Notes: generated from the letters alone by a model not told the origin. A stretch of DNA of 64,000 bases from Rhodohalobacter sp. 614A (GCF_021462415.1 NZ_JAKEDS010000002.1:992001-1056000); one strand, 5' to 3'. Positions 45,299 to 54,888 are shown, numbered from the stretch's first letter. Made by a program: numbers and translations.

Positions 45299-45658
45299 TC
45301 TCCGTCTAATTTTGGGGTTTGTTTAGTTTTTATAATTGAGCAAAATCATTTCCTGATCTGTTTCGGGGTACGCCACATCTAAAAAAAAGGTTTCAAAAAA
45401 GATTTATGAAAAAGCGATTTTTTAAAATCTTGAGGTGTACCCTTTCTTCAGACGATTCATTTCTGAAAAAAGTTTTTAACTACTTCGATAGGGAGACGGA
45501 TAAAAAAATGAAACGTTACCGAATTTTTTTCCAATACCTGAAAACGGCAATATTTTGGGGAGATAGTTTATAAGAAATACAAACCTCTTCTCTTTTGTTT
45601 GATGCAAAAAGATCAATTATCATAAAGAGAGATTGAATCAAAAATTATCGCCTAAAGA
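45299..45658. other. 360-base A/T-rich intergenic stretch
   Basis: It holds the promoters of the divergent ankyrin and VOC genes. It also contains a 55-codon open frame from 45406, listed separately. I see no RNA gene, repeat array or mobile element in it. Confidence 0.5.
45406..45573 (+). CDS. possible 55-residue basic ORF
   Basis: ATG at 45406 to TAA at 45571-45573. The product is lysine- and phenylalanine-rich, starting MKKRFFKILRC and ending FQYLKTAIFWGDSL, with no known motif. The ribosome-binding site is weak (AAAAAAG). The sequence is A/T-rich and could be a chance frame; it reads as a plausible basic amphipathic peptide. Confidence 0.25.
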   Translation: MKKRFFKILRCTLSSDDSFLKKVFNYFDRETDKKMKRYRIFFQYLKTAIFWGDSL

Positions 45659-46057
45659 ATGTTCGACTTAATCTTTGACCACTACACCATAAAAGTTAGG
45701 AATCTTGATGCCAGCGCCACGTTTTACAAAAAGGTGTTGGGGCTGAAAGAAATTACAAACCGAACTCAAAAATCGTATATACGGTGGTTTTCGATGGGTG
45801 ACGGCAGCGAATTACATATTGTTGAGGGAGATTCCGACAGGATAAAAACCAATGTTGGTGTACACCTTGCTCTTCGGCTTAAAAATTTTGATGAATTTCT
45901 CTCGCATCTCAGTCGGCATAATATCAATCAACATAATTCAAAAGGAATTCGGGATAGCATAACTACTCGAGCCGATGGCATTCGTCAAGTCTATTTCCAG
46001 GATCCTGATGGGTATTGGATCGAGGTGAATGAAGCAGGTACACTTTCAAATGAGTAA
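45659..46057 (+). CDS. VOC family (glyoxalase-like) protein
   Basis: A 132-residue vicinal-oxygen-chelate fold protein. It begins FDHYTIKVRNLDASATFYKK, the typical first betaalphabeta unit with a metal-binding His near residue 8. LHIVEGDSDR (near 51) and the end YFQDPDGYWIEVNE (Glu near 124) supply the other ligands. It could be a lyase, dioxygenase or resistance protein; the substrate is unknown. It stands alone. Confidence 0.87.
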   Translation: MFDLIFDHYTIKVRNLDASATFYKKVLGLKEITNRTQKSYIRWFSMGDGSELHIVEGDSDRIKTNVGVHLALRLKNFDEFLSHLSRHNINQHNSKGIRDSITTRADGIRQVYFQDPDGYWIEVNEAGTLSNE

Positions 46058-46092
46058 ATCGAATCCTCAATTAGTGAGTCGTATTTAAAAAA

Positions 46093-46266
46093 TTACCCCT
46101 TCCCTTTAAACTTCGAGTAGCCATAAACGATTGCTGCAAGAATCAACACCACGAGAATAATTGCAGTCCAGAAACCGGCTTCAAAAATTCCCACTACAAT
46201 ATCACAGCCGGGCAGAAATAAGAACAGGTTCAAACAGAAGAGCAGAAACAGGTTTCTTTTATTCAT
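46093..46266 (-). CDS. 57-residue small lipoprotein
   Basis: ATG at 46266 to TAA at 46093-46095. The signal peptide MNKRNLFLLFCLNLFLFL is followed by the lipobox LPGC and then DIVVGIFEAGFWTAIILVVL, a single membrane helix, ending in a basic tail. Small lipoproteins with the motif C-D-I-V-x-G-I-F-x-A-G-x-W are common in Bacteroidota and are often misnamed phosphatidate cytidylyltransferase. Function unknown. Confidence 0.72.
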   Translation of the reverse strand: MNKRNLFLLFCLNLFLFLPGCDIVVGIFEAGFWTAIILVVLILAAIVYGYSKFKGKG

Positions 46267-46407
46267 AAATGTTTTGATAAATAGTTCTATGGTTGAATCA
46301 AAAAATCTCTCTCAATATCATTTCAAAACAGATGAAATACAAGTGTCTTTAAGTGGCAAATAATTTAGATTTCAATCAACTTTCTCAACTCAATTCAAAG
46401 TATTTAT

Positions 46408-46752
46408 TCAGACCCAACAATCCGTCCAGTCAAGAAACATGTGAATCAGGAGGCCGAGTCCCACCAGCTGCACAATTCTCATTGTTGATTCTTTATCGGT
46501 TTTTTTAGTGAATATTCTATAACCCCAAGGAAACAAAAACATCAAACCATAAAAAAGAATGGCTGGAGTTGTATGTAAGGGATGAAAATTTATGGAGCAT
46601 CTGTTCGGATCATAAATCGGATCGGCCAGCAGATGATCCAAATCAACGATCATAGTCAAAATCATAATGAGCGCAGCGTTCAACCATCTTTTTTTATAGA
46701 AAGTAAATCCTACGATGAAAGGAACAACGAAATGCAGAAAAATGTGAAGCAT
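46408..46752 (-). CDS. small membrane protein, DUF6122-like
   Basis: A 114-residue integral membrane protein with four hydrophobic segments. Conserved residues occur in VDLDHLLADPIYDPNRCSIN (about 36-55), which could bind metal, and in FHPLHTTP (about 56-63) and HMFLDWTDCW near the end. The Asp-His and His-Pro motifs resemble membrane-bound hydrolases of the YdjM type, and DUF6122 proteins of Bacteroidota look the same. Enzyme activity is not shown. It is 25 bases downstream of the VOC protein gene on the same strand. Confidence 0.7.
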   Translation of the reverse strand: MLHIFLHFVVPFIVGFTFYKKRWLNAALIMILTMIVDLDHLLADPIYDPNRCSINFHPLHTTPAILFYGLMFLFPWGYRIFTKKTDKESTMRIVQLVGLGLLIHMFLDWTDCWV

Positions 46753-46777
46753 TAATACAATACTAATCTGTCGGTAA

Positions 46778-47149
46778 CTACACGTGTTGATCTACCAAAA
46801 TCGGATTTCCGTCCGGATCAACAATCACAAAACTGGCCGGACCTTCCGTGGATTCGTCAGCTTCCGTGTCGAATTCAATTCCGCTCTCTTTCAAATTTTT
46901 TTGAAGCTCCCGAACGTCAGTAAACGATTCGAGTTTTTCAGCATCCTGATTCCAGCCGGGGTTGAAAGTCAGGATATTTTTATCAAACATTCCCTGGAAA
47001 AGTCCGATGATATAATCGCCATTTTTCATGATTAGCCAGTTCTGCTCAAGATGTCCCCCGAATTCTTCAAATCCCAGTTTTTCGTAAAACTCTTTTGAGG
47101 CTTTGATGTCCTTCACGGCCAGGCTGATTGAAAAAGCTCCTAATTGCAT
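46778..47149 (-). CDS. VOC family (glyoxalase-like) protein
   Basis: About 123 residues from ATG at 47149, chosen because [21 protein letters not shown] is the standard family start; an upstream frame to 47194 looks non-coding. The fold has the usual two modules with EFYEKLGF near residue 20 and a [12 protein letters not shown] end. Metal-ligand spacing is not strict, so it may be a binding rather than a catalytic protein. It is divergent from the TolB-N/TPR/AraC gene. Confidence 0.85.
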   Translation of the reverse strand: MQLGAFSISLAVKDIKASKEFYEKLGFEEFGGHLEQNWLIMKNGDYIIGLFQGMFDKNILTFNPGWNQDAEKLESFTDVRELQKNLKESGIEFDTEADESTEGPASFVIVDPDGNPILVDQHV

Positions 47150-47339
47150 TTTCTTTCTTTTTTTATTTGTGGTTGAAGTCAGATTATTTGCCAATCTGCA
47201 TCAATTTTTCTTTAATCACAACCAGACTCCCGAAAATTTCTCGATGGAAAATTATCCATTTTTGTGATGCTATCGTTTGCCTGAAGAATTGTAAAAGCCT
47301 ATAATATTTGCGGTTTTAAACGGGGCAAATCTTCTTTCC

Positions 47340-49100
47340 ATGAATCAAAAATCCATTGCAGTTCTCCCTTTCGTAAATATGAGTTCCGATTCCGGAAACG
47401 AATATTTTAGCGATGGTATGACAGAGGAAATCATCAACGCACTGGCTGGTATTCAGGAATTGAAAGTAACGGCCCGAACCTCTTCTTTCGCCTTCAAAAA
47501 CCGACAGGTAGATGTTCGCCACATCGGAAACCAACTTGGAGTTTCAACTGTACTGGAAGGCAGTATTCGGAAAATTAAAGACCGTGTCAGAATCTCCGCA
47601 CAGCTTATCCGTACGGATGACGGCTTTCATATCTGGTCGGAAAAATATGACCGAAACCTTGTGCATATTTTTGAACTTCAGGATGAAATCAGCCTGGCCA
47701 TCGCCGAAAAAATCAGGGAGAACTTTGGACATTTTGAAGTGCAGGATCATTTGGTTAAAGAAGGAACCAAAAATGTAAATGCATACGATGCGTATCTCCA
47801 GGGGCGATTTTATGAATTAAAATGGAATCACCAAGCCACGAAAAGAGCTATCGAACATTATAAAGATAGTATTCGGCTTGATTCCCAAAATCCCAGGCCA
47901 TACTTCAGTATTGTTCAGTGCTACATTACGTTAACTTTCTGGAATGCCATCAACAAGCAAGAGGGAATCCGCCATGCAGAATTTTATCTTTCAAAAGGTG
48001 CTGAAATCAACAAGAACCTTCCGGAATATCACCTAGCTTGTGCCGCTCAAAAAATTATGCTTCAATGGGATGCCACAGGATCATACGACTATTTCAAAAA
48101 GGTACTTACTCAGAATCCAAACCATTCCGAAGCGCTGGAATCACTGGCGGGGTTGTATATCACGGTGGGTTCATTTGATGAAGCCTTGCAACACATCAGC
48201 AAAGCATTGGAAGTGAACCCACTCTCTCCCAATCATATATTTCTGAAAGGCAACATCTATTACTTCGCTGGAAAATATGAGAAAGCCATCGGCATGATGG
48301 AAAAAGTATTGAATCTGGATCCAAATTGGATATTTGCTATTCAGATAAAAGCAGCCTGTTTAGTACTGCAAGGGAGAAAAGAAGTGTTTGAGGATTTCAT
48401 TAACTCTTACAGTCATCTGAATTTTTCCAAGTACTACAAAAACCTCTTCAGTTTGCTTCACGAACATAAGGACCTGGATATTGAATTGGCTGATGATATT
48501 GATTCTGAATACCAGCCCTGGGAACTCTATTTTTATACGCTTCGAGGCAATTTTAACGAAGCTCTGCAAAAACTGAGATGGGGTTTGAATAACCAAATTG
48601 GTCAATATTATTGCCACCGGTTTGACCCGTTTTTGAGCGAGTTAAGACAGCAGCAAGAGTACCGGAAACTGGAAGCTGAGACTAAAATCACACTCCCTCT
48701 TCTGAGCAGAGAACTTCAGACTGATCAGGAATCTGTTCCTCTTATTTCAGACGATGAAGAAGTACAACGATTGAGCAAAAATTTACGGTTTATCATGAGT
48801 GAGGAACAGCTTTACCTTCAGCAGGATCTCTCACTAAAAAGCCTGGCGGATCATTTGGATACCACGGCAAACAAGCTCTCATGGCTTATCAATGAAACCA
48901 TGAATATAAATTTCAACGATTTTGTGAATGGATACCGGCTGCAAGCTTTCCAGGAAAAAGCAACAGATCCCAAGAACCAAAACTTCACTTTACTCGGCCT
49001 TGCCTTCGAAAGCGGCTTCAACTCTAAATCCGCTTTTAATGATTATTTCAAAAAGAAAACCGGGGCAACTCCAAGAATCTGGTTGAAAAATCATCAGTAA
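47340..49100 (+). CDS. TolB-N/TPR/AraC-HTH regulator (copy 1)
   Basis: A 586-residue cytoplasmic protein without signal peptide. Residues 1-140 form a TolB-N/FlgO-like domain (KSIAVLPFVNMSSDSGNEYF, IGNQLGVSTVLEGSIRK, FELQDEISLAIAEKI). Residues about 150-440 are tetratricopeptide repeats (ALQHISKALEVNPLSPNHIF). The C-terminal 100 residues form an AraC-type double helix-turn-helix ending NSKSAFNDYFKKKTGATPR. It would be a transcription factor sensing protein or ligand through the TPRs. A paralog lies at 50511, with a FIST gene between them in reverse. Confidence 0.88.
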   Translation: MNQKSIAVLPFVNMSSDSGNEYFSDGMTEEIINALAGIQELKVTARTSSFAFKNRQVDVRHIGNQLGVSTVLEGSIRKIKDRVRISAQLIRTDDGFHIWSEKYDRNLVHIFELQDEISLAIAEKIRENFGHFEVQDHLVKEGTKNVNAYDAYLQGRFYELKWNHQATKRAIEHYKDSIRLDSQNPRPYFSIVQCYITLTFWNAINKQEGIRHAEFYLSKGAEINKNLPEYHLACAAQKIMLQWDATGSYDYFKKVLTQNPNHSEALESLAGLYITVGSFDEALQHISKALEVNPLSPNHIFLKGNIYYFAGKYEKAIGMMEKVLNLDPNWIFAIQIKAACLVLQGRKEVFEDFINSYSHLNFSKYYKNLFSLLHEHKDLDIELADDIDSEYQPWELYFYTLRGNFNEALQKLRWGLNNQIGQYYCHRFDPFLSELRQQQEYRKLEAETKITLPLLSRELQTDQESVPLISDDEEVQRLSKNLRFIMSEEQLYLQQDLSLKSLADHLDTTANKLSWLINETMNINFNDFVNGYRLQAFQEKATDPKNQNFTLLGLAFESGFNSKSAFNDYFKKKTGATPRIWLKNHQ

Positions 49101-49152
49101 AATTTACTGAATTGCTTTTCTTACTGACATTTGAAATTACCTTGAGATCCAA

Positions 49153-50292
49153 TTAATGCAAAATTTCTGAGATAGCTGTAATCGTCAGCATTTGATGATT
49201 TAGTTGCGCAAACTCTTTCTTTACAGGGCATATTTCGCCATAACTGTAGAATCCAACGAGTACGGCCTGATTGCCAATGTGATCCTTCGTCAAATCAATC
49301 TCTTTTTGAATGGTTTGCCCAAAAAGAAGTTTTCGCCCTATGCAACTGACCACAATGGCTAATTCAATTGGTGATTGAATCATTTCGGATGCCTGGACAG
49401 CGGCCTCTTCCACTCCTTTCATTAAATCATCAAATTCAGCACGCATAAATCGCATTGAGCTTCCTTCGGATACATCCCCGCCCAAAACAATGCTTTTGTT
49501 CAACTCATCAACATAATGGACGGTGCGGACAACAGCATCTCTATGATCACCAAAAGTGACCGCAACAGGATATAAAAGTGCTGTGCCCGGTAAACCATTT
49601 GCATCGTCTCCGAGATGTAATTTGTACAAATCGAGTGCCGGTTTTCCATCCAGTTCATAAATTACTCTTCCTGTGGCACGGGTAACTTTCATGCTTGAGC
49701 CATACTCATCCCAGCCTCCGTGACTTCCAAACCCAAACTTCATTTTATCACCATAGAAACCAATGGCTGCAATATTACCGGATTGGATATCATCATTAAG
49801 CCCAACCAATGTTTGTGCAAAATTGGCTCCGTCGCCAGCCATTCCCCCACTAATAGTAACCTGATCTTGCAATACGCTGTACATTCCATCAAGCAAATCC
49901 GTACCGTTCACCAGCCAGCCATCACTGGTTATGAAAACATGCTTTAAATCTGGTTGATTTAATTTCTCAGCCAGATATTTGCCGGCTTCAAAACTATTTT
50001 TAAAATCCTGTAAATGTGCCAACACTATGCGGGTTGGAGTCTTCTCCAATTGAACAGCAATGGCAGAAACAGAGTCATCAAGAATATCGGCCTCATAAAT
50101 TTCACCGGATGTAGAACAGGATACAACCGGTACACCGGCATAGGTTTCATGTATTGCCGCAAGCCAATCCGGTTTTTCCAAATGGGTACGGCTTGTAAAA
50201 AAAAGAATAAAGCTTGCTTCTTCCGGCTCTACTATTTCGCGCTTTGAAAAAGTGAACCGATTGTTATCTATGCTAAACTGATCAATTTTCAC
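49153..50292 (-). CDS. FIST domain sensor protein
   Basis: A 379-residue protein, GTG start. The FIST_N domain covers about 25-215 (GVPVVSCSTSGEIYEADIL, VFITSDGWLVNGTDLL, TISGGMAGDGANFAQTLV), and FIST_C about 220-360 (YELDGKPALDLYKLHLGDD, LGGDVSEGSSMRFMRAE, ALVGFYSYGEICPVKKEF). FIST domains are thought to bind small ligands such as amino acids in signal transduction. It has no kinase or output domain of its own. It lies between two paralogous TPR/AraC regulators, in the opposite direction. Confidence 0.93.
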   Translation of the reverse strand: MKIDQFSIDNNRFTFSKREIVEPEEASFILFFTSRTHLEKPDWLAAIHETYAGVPVVSCSTSGEIYEADILDDSVSAIAVQLEKTPTRIVLAHLQDFKNSFEAGKYLAEKLNQPDLKHVFITSDGWLVNGTDLLDGMYSVLQDQVTISGGMAGDGANFAQTLVGLNDDIQSGNIAAIGFYGDKMKFGFGSHGGWDEYGSSMKVTRATGRVIYELDGKPALDLYKLHLGDDANGLPGTALLYPVAVTFGDHRDAVVRTVHYVDELNKSIVLGGDVSEGSSMRFMRAEFDDLMKGVEEAAVQASEMIQSPIELAIVVSCIGRKLLFGQTIQKEIDLTKDHIGNQAVLVGFYSYGEICPVKKEFAQLNHQMLTITAISEILH

Positions 50293-50510
50293 AGTCGTTT
50301 ATTCAATTTTAAAACCATGTTTATTTCTATTCGATTGAATAAAAAGTCTTTCCCTATTCTAAAAGAAGTGAAATGTACGAGCTGTCATAAAAACTTTCTT
50401 TTTAATTATTTTAAAAAGAGTAGTTTCTCTACGGTTTATTTTTGAATGTTAAGTATTCTGGAATTCCATGAATAATTGTTTCAAATTTTGGGGTATCTAA
50501 TTAGCAATGT

Positions 50511-52268
50511 ATGCTTAACCAGAAATCCATTGCGGTTCTTCCTTTTACCAATATCAGCACAGATCCGGAAAATCGATATTTTGCTGATGGAATGACGGAT
50601 GAAATCATCAATGCTCTCTGTAAAATCAAGGGATTAAAAGTTACTTCACGAACCTCTTCTTTTGCTTACCGCGATCATTCAACCGATGTACGGTTCATCG
50701 GAAATGAATTGGGAGTGTCTACAATTCTTGAGGGAAGTGTTAGAAACCAGGGAAACCGTGTGCGTATTTCGGCTCAATTGATACGAACCGATACCGGGTT
50801 TCAACTTTGGGCCGAACGGTTCGACCGGGAATTATCTGATATCTTTGAGCTCCAGGATGAAATCAGCCGCATTATTGCCGACCGGATTCGCGAAAACTTT
50901 GGCCACCTTGAGGTTGGAGATCAGTTGGTCACCACCAGAACGGCAAGTCCCAAAGCCTATAACAGTTATTTACAGGGCAGATACTATCAGTTTCAGTGGA
51001 CTCAAAAAGGCCTGCAAAAAGCGTTACAAGCGTACAAAGCCAGCATTGCAGCAGATCCGGATTACCCGATGCCCTATCTCGGCCTGTGCCAGTGTTTTGT
51101 GTACCTCTCAGCCTGGAATTTTTCCGACCGCATGAAAGGCATGTACATGGCCCATCATTTTTTGAGTAAACTGGGTCCTGAACATGAGCATATTCCCGAA
51201 TATCATTATACCAAAGGAATGTTTCATTTTTGGGGAAAATGGGAGTTTGAAACGGCTGCGCAATATTTTTTAAAAACTCTCAGCCTGAATCCAAACAATA
51301 GTGATGCCATGCAATCACTGGCAAGTCTATACTATGTTACTGGAAATTTTAAGGAAGCTCACTCATTTATTGACAGAGCATTTGCACTCAATCCAAATTC
51401 AACAACGAATCACTACACCAAAGCAACAACCTATTACTTAGAAAAAAACTATAAAGCAGCGATACAAAGTCTCGATAAATGTCCTGAATTGGAAAATGAA
51501 TGGACGATGACATCCCAATTAAAGGCAATTTGTTTACTGCTTCTGAATGAGGAAAACTTATTCAGGCACTTGGTTTCCGGGTTTGATGAAATCGAACGAC
51601 AAAAATTCCAGCATCTCTGGCATCAATTTTATAATACAGCAGAAACAATCAGCCTAAAACTCATTGACAGAACCGATCATCATCTCCCTATTGAAACATA
51701 TATACTTCTTTATGAGGGAAAACAGGACGAATGTTTAGCTCATCTCCAAAGGGCGATTCAAAACAGAAGCGGTTCACATATCCATTTTTTGAGTGATCCT
51801 CTCCTTGAACCGATAAAACACAATCCAGCTTACCAGGAACTCTGTCACGCTACTTTTCCCCAAACAGAGATCTCTCATGAAGAGCAGGAAAACGAGGATA
51901 AATCCAATTCCCTACTTGATGCAAATGAATTGAAGCATTTTGAGGCTGCACTCCGGCAAGCAATGAATAATGACAAGGTATATCTCGCACCTGATATAAC
52001 TTTAAGATCGTTAGCCGAACGAATTGATCTTCATCCAAACAAATTGTCGTGGTTATTGAACGATCATCTGTCAATGAATTTCAATGATTATATAAATAGT
52101 TATCGGCTGGAGGCATTTCAACAAAGAGCGCTGGACCCTGCCAACAAAAATTACACACTCCTTGGCCTGGCTTTCGAAAGCGGCTTCAACTCCAAATCTG
52201 CCTTTAATGATTATTTCAAGAAGAAAACCGGTTTAACGCCGAGGGCCTGGCTTAAACAGAATAGGTAG
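50511..52268 (+). CDS. TolB-N/TPR/AraC-HTH regulator (copy 2)
   Basis: A 585-residue paralog of the gene at 47340 with the same order of domains: TolB-N-like 1-140 (KSIAVLPFTNISTDPENRYF), TPR region 150-440, and AraC-type HTH at the C-terminus (LSWLLNDHLSMNFNDYINSY, NSKSAFNDYFKKKTGLTPR). The two differ widely in the TPR part but agree closely at the DNA level in the last 60 bases of the recognition helix region, suggesting a recent conversion or very strong constraint. It is not followed by an operon partner. Confidence 0.88.
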   Translation: MLNQKSIAVLPFTNISTDPENRYFADGMTDEIINALCKIKGLKVTSRTSSFAYRDHSTDVRFIGNELGVSTILEGSVRNQGNRVRISAQLIRTDTGFQLWAERFDRELSDIFELQDEISRIIADRIRENFGHLEVGDQLVTTRTASPKAYNSYLQGRYYQFQWTQKGLQKALQAYKASIAADPDYPMPYLGLCQCFVYLSAWNFSDRMKGMYMAHHFLSKLGPEHEHIPEYHYTKGMFHFWGKWEFETAAQYFLKTLSLNPNNSDAMQSLASLYYVTGNFKEAHSFIDRAFALNPNSTTNHYTKATTYYLEKNYKAAIQSLDKCPELENEWTMTSQLKAICLLLLNEENLFRHLVSGFDEIERQKFQHLWHQFYNTAETISLKLIDRTDHHLPIETYILLYEGKQDECLAHLQRAIQNRSGSHIHFLSDPLLEPIKHNPAYQELCHATFPQTEISHEEQENEDKSNSLLDANELKHFEAALRQAMNNDKVYLAPDITLRSLAERIDLHPNKLSWLLNDHLSMNFNDYINSYRLEAFQQRALDPANKNYTLLGLAFESGFNSKSAFNDYFKKKTGLTPRAWLKQNR

Positions 52269-52455
52269 TTTGGAGTGTGTTCATCATAAACCCGTCTGAA
52301 ATTTTCTTTTGATCGCATTTTCTTACTCATAACCGCATTGGGACACATCTTTAAAACGTCCGGAATCTCACGAAGAAGTACGAAATCATAATCCCGGACG
52401 ATAGCTGACATCCTTCTCCTGATCTTTGATGCAGAAACTTAAATGATACTGCATC

Positions 52456-53355
52456 ATGGAAAATATTTTACTCGCCGGAGCAACCGGATATTTAGGCAAA
52501 TATATCGTCAGAGAATTGACGTTATGGGGAATCCCGGCTGTTACAATTGCAAGAAATCCTGAAAAGCTGGGTGATATTGATTCAAATCTTATCCGGGTTA
52601 TAAAAGCAGAAATCACTCAGCCCGAAAGCTTAAAAAATGTATGTGATGGTATTGATACGGTGATTTCAACCGTGGGAATCACTCGTCAACAGGATGGCCT
52701 TACTTACATGGATGTGGATTACCAGGCCAACCTCAATCTCCTCAGGGAAGCTCAAAAAGCCAGGATTCGAAAATTCATCTATATCTCGGTCATTGATGGG
52801 GACAAACTCCGTCACCTCGCCATCACATATGCCAAAGAAAAATTTGTGGATGAACTGAAAGCATCCGGCCTGGAGTACACAGTCATTCGGGCAAATGGAT
52901 TCTATTCCGATATGCGGGAATTCCTGAAGATGGCTAAAAATGGAAAGATTTACCTCTTCGGAAATGGAGAATATAAACTGAATCCCATTCACGGGGCTGA
53001 TCTGGCCGAGATTTGTATCCGGGCAATTTCCCAAACTACAAAGGAAATCACTGTTGGCGGACCGGATATCCTCACTCAAAATGAAATTGCTGAGATGGCT
53101 TTCTGTGCCTGGAATAAGTCTCCCAACATTATTCACCTGCCTGATTGGATACGAAAATCTGTGATTACCGGGGCCAGATTTTTTACTTCGTCAAAGACGT
53201 ATGGTCCGCTGGAATTTTTCCTAACAATGATGGCACGGGACAATATGGCTCCACGCCACGGCACCCACCGGCTACAGGATTTTTACAAACGAATATGTGA
53301 GGATTCTCTGCTTGAGGAAAAATCTGACAGCAAGCTTAAAGACTCCAAATCATAA
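52456..53355 (+). CDS. NmrA-like NAD(P)-binding protein
   Basis: A 299-residue atypical SDR. The nucleotide-binding loop is GATGYLGKY (8-16), with ISTVGITRQ and FIYISVIDGDK further on, features of NmrA/complex I 39 kDa-type proteins. LNPIHGADLAEICIRAISQ (about 175-193) is also characteristic. The catalytic YxxxK is replaced by TYAKEKFV, so it may be a redox sensor or a reductase. A terminator follows. Role unknown. Confidence 0.85.
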   Translation: MENILLAGATGYLGKYIVRELTLWGIPAVTIARNPEKLGDIDSNLIRVIKAEITQPESLKNVCDGIDTVISTVGITRQQDGLTYMDVDYQANLNLLREAQKARIRKFIYISVIDGDKLRHLAITYAKEKFVDELKASGLEYTVIRANGFYSDMREFLKMAKNGKIYLFGNGEYKLNPIHGADLAEICIRAISQTTKEITVGGPDILTQNEIAEMAFCAWNKSPNIIHLPDWIRKSVITGARFFTSSKTYGPLEFFLTMMARDNMAPRHGTHRLQDFYKRICEDSLLEEKSDSKLKDSKS

Positions 53356-53379
53356 TGCCGGAGCGCAATCAAAGATCTG

Positions 53380-53415
53380 ATCACGGACTCAAAAACTTTT
53401 TCTGTGATTTTTTTT
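53380..53415 (+). terminator. rho-independent terminator
   Basis: Stem ATCACGG (53380-53386) / CTGTGAT (53402-53408) with one G-U, then a run of T. It lies 25 bases after the NmrA-like gene. Confidence 0.6.
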
Positions 53416-53508
53416 GAATCGCACGACTCATTGCTCATTAATCGACAAAGAATTTTTAAAAACTGAAATAAAACAACAAAAAACACTAACTCATAAAACA
53501 CAAAAACC

Positions 53509-54075
53509 ATGAGACAATTAATCATAACAATCATAATCATGCTTGCAAGCACGCAGGCTTTCGCACAGACTAATCAATCAAAACCCAACCGAAAAGGATT
53601 CGTAATCGGTGTAAGTGCCGGTGCAGGATACCTTTCCATTGAAGGTGATGCCGCTCCCGAAGTTTTTGAAGGCGGGGATCTCTCGCTGCCAAACTTAAAA
53701 ATCGGTTGGATGCTGACTCCCAACACAGCACTCCTGTTGAGCAACCCGGGAATGGCCTATGAAGCTGACGGTGTAGACCGAAGTATCGACGCAGTTGTAC
53801 CTTCCATCCAGCATTGGATGCGGCCAAATTGGTGGGTAAACGGGGGAATTGGCTTGTCTATGGATACGCCGGCATTTTTTGAAGATGACAAAAAAGGTCA
53901 GGATAATTTGATCGTTGGTCCTGCATTTATGATCAGCACCGGTTACGAAATCTATAAGAAAGGAAAATTCACAATTGATCTGCAGGGTACTGTACAGGCA
54001 GGAAGGCTCTTCACCAATGATACTCATTACGACGCCGGTATGATTCTCGCTGGTGTAGGATTTAACTTCTATTGA
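53509..54075 (+). CDS. outer-membrane beta-barrel protein
   Basis: A 188-residue exported protein with signal peptide ending AFA about residue 20. The body shows short alternating hydrophobic strands (GFVIGVSAGAGYLSIEG, IVGPAFMISTGYEIYKKGK, GMILAGVGFNFY), with a C-terminal Phe/Tyr, as expected of an eight-stranded outer-membrane barrel. No family is recognised with certainty. First gene of a probable three-gene operon, 12 bases before the next. Confidence 0.7.
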   Translation: MRQLIITIIIMLASTQAFAQTNQSKPNRKGFVIGVSAGAGYLSIEGDAAPEVFEGGDLSLPNLKIGWMLTPNTALLLSNPGMAYEADGVDRSIDAVVPSIQHWMRPNWWVNGGIGLSMDTPAFFEDDKKGQDNLIVGPAFMISTGYEIYKKGKFTIDLQGTVQAGRLFTNDTHYDAGMILAGVGFNFY

Positions 54076-54087
54076 TCCGAAGAACCA

Positions 54088-54888
54088 ATGGACTCTTTAA
54101 CCAAACTCAAGATCCTGTTAACCGTTTTAATCGCGATGACCTGTGCCGGATCAGTGCTGGCACAGGAACGGTTACCCGGCAGAAAAAACAACCTCACACT
54201 ACGGTACGGAATGATCCATGGCGTTGTAAAAGACCAAATGTATTCGCCTCTAAATTATTCCAGTACAGGTGGAACTCTCGGTTTAAATTATACTCGAAGT
54301 ACAAATCGTAACAACTTGCTGTCTATAATTTTAGGCCTTAAAACAAATGAAGTTGAAACAAATGTATCCGATGCATTTCTAGCTGATCAGATTCAATGGA
54401 ATGCTGAAATTTCATTTCTAAAAAAATTGAAGAAACAGTCTGGAAAATGGAATCTCTACCTGGGTGGGGATCTTCATGCAAGATCAAGTTTTATCAACTA
54501 CGATGATCCGGTTACACTAAGCAGTTCGCTGGCTTATGTTTCTCACAGAGGTTTGGGCCTACAGGCTTTGGCGATACGCCATTTCGAAAAAAATTCAATC
54601 TCCACACATTTTAAACTGCCTATTGCGGGCAGCGTATTTCGAACGCCTTACAGTGGATACAGTGAAGATCTGGATGAAGCCGGACTCTCCTTCATGTTTA
54701 CACATGGCAAGTTTGGATCTTTGCACAATTACTTCGCACCAACCATAGGGGTTTCAGCATCCAATCACACCCTGCGTTGGCTGGATCTCACGGCCGGATA
54801 TGAAATCAATTATTTAAGAAGCGACTTAAGGGAAACGGTCACAGAAATGCAGGGACATTTCATATTAACCACAACATTCAAATTCTAA
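54088..54888 (+). CDS. predicted outer-membrane protein
   Basis: A 266-residue exported protein with a signal peptide ending VLAQ about residue 26. Many amphipathic strands follow (GTLGLNYTRSTNRNNLLSI and LYLGGDLHARSSFI), and it ends in TTTFKF, an aromatic C-terminus suitable for BAM recognition. I do not know its family. It sits between another barrel protein and an S41 peptidase, three bases from the latter, so all three are likely cotranscribed and act in the outer membrane or periplasm. Confidence 0.65.
   Translation: MDSLTKLKILLTVLIAMTCAGSVLAQERLPGRKNNLTLRYGMIHGVVKDQMYSPLNYSSTGGTLGLNYTRSTNRNNLLSIILGLKTNEVETNVSDAFLADQIQWNAEISFLKKLKKQSGKWNLYLGGDLHARSSFINYDDPVTLSSSLAYVSHRGLGLQALAIRHFEKNSISTHFKLPIAGSVFRTPYSGYSEDLDEAGLSFMFTHGKFGSLHNYFAPTIGVSASNHTLRWLDLTAGYEINYLRSDLRETVTEMQGHFILTTTFKF

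Noticed and set aside
52211-52411. 66-residue reverse frame after the second TPR/AraC gene (IPDVLKMCPNAVMSKKMRS)
   Set aside because: It overlaps the end of the paralog gene and looks like a faint helix-turn-helix only by eye; no ribosome-binding site or known family.
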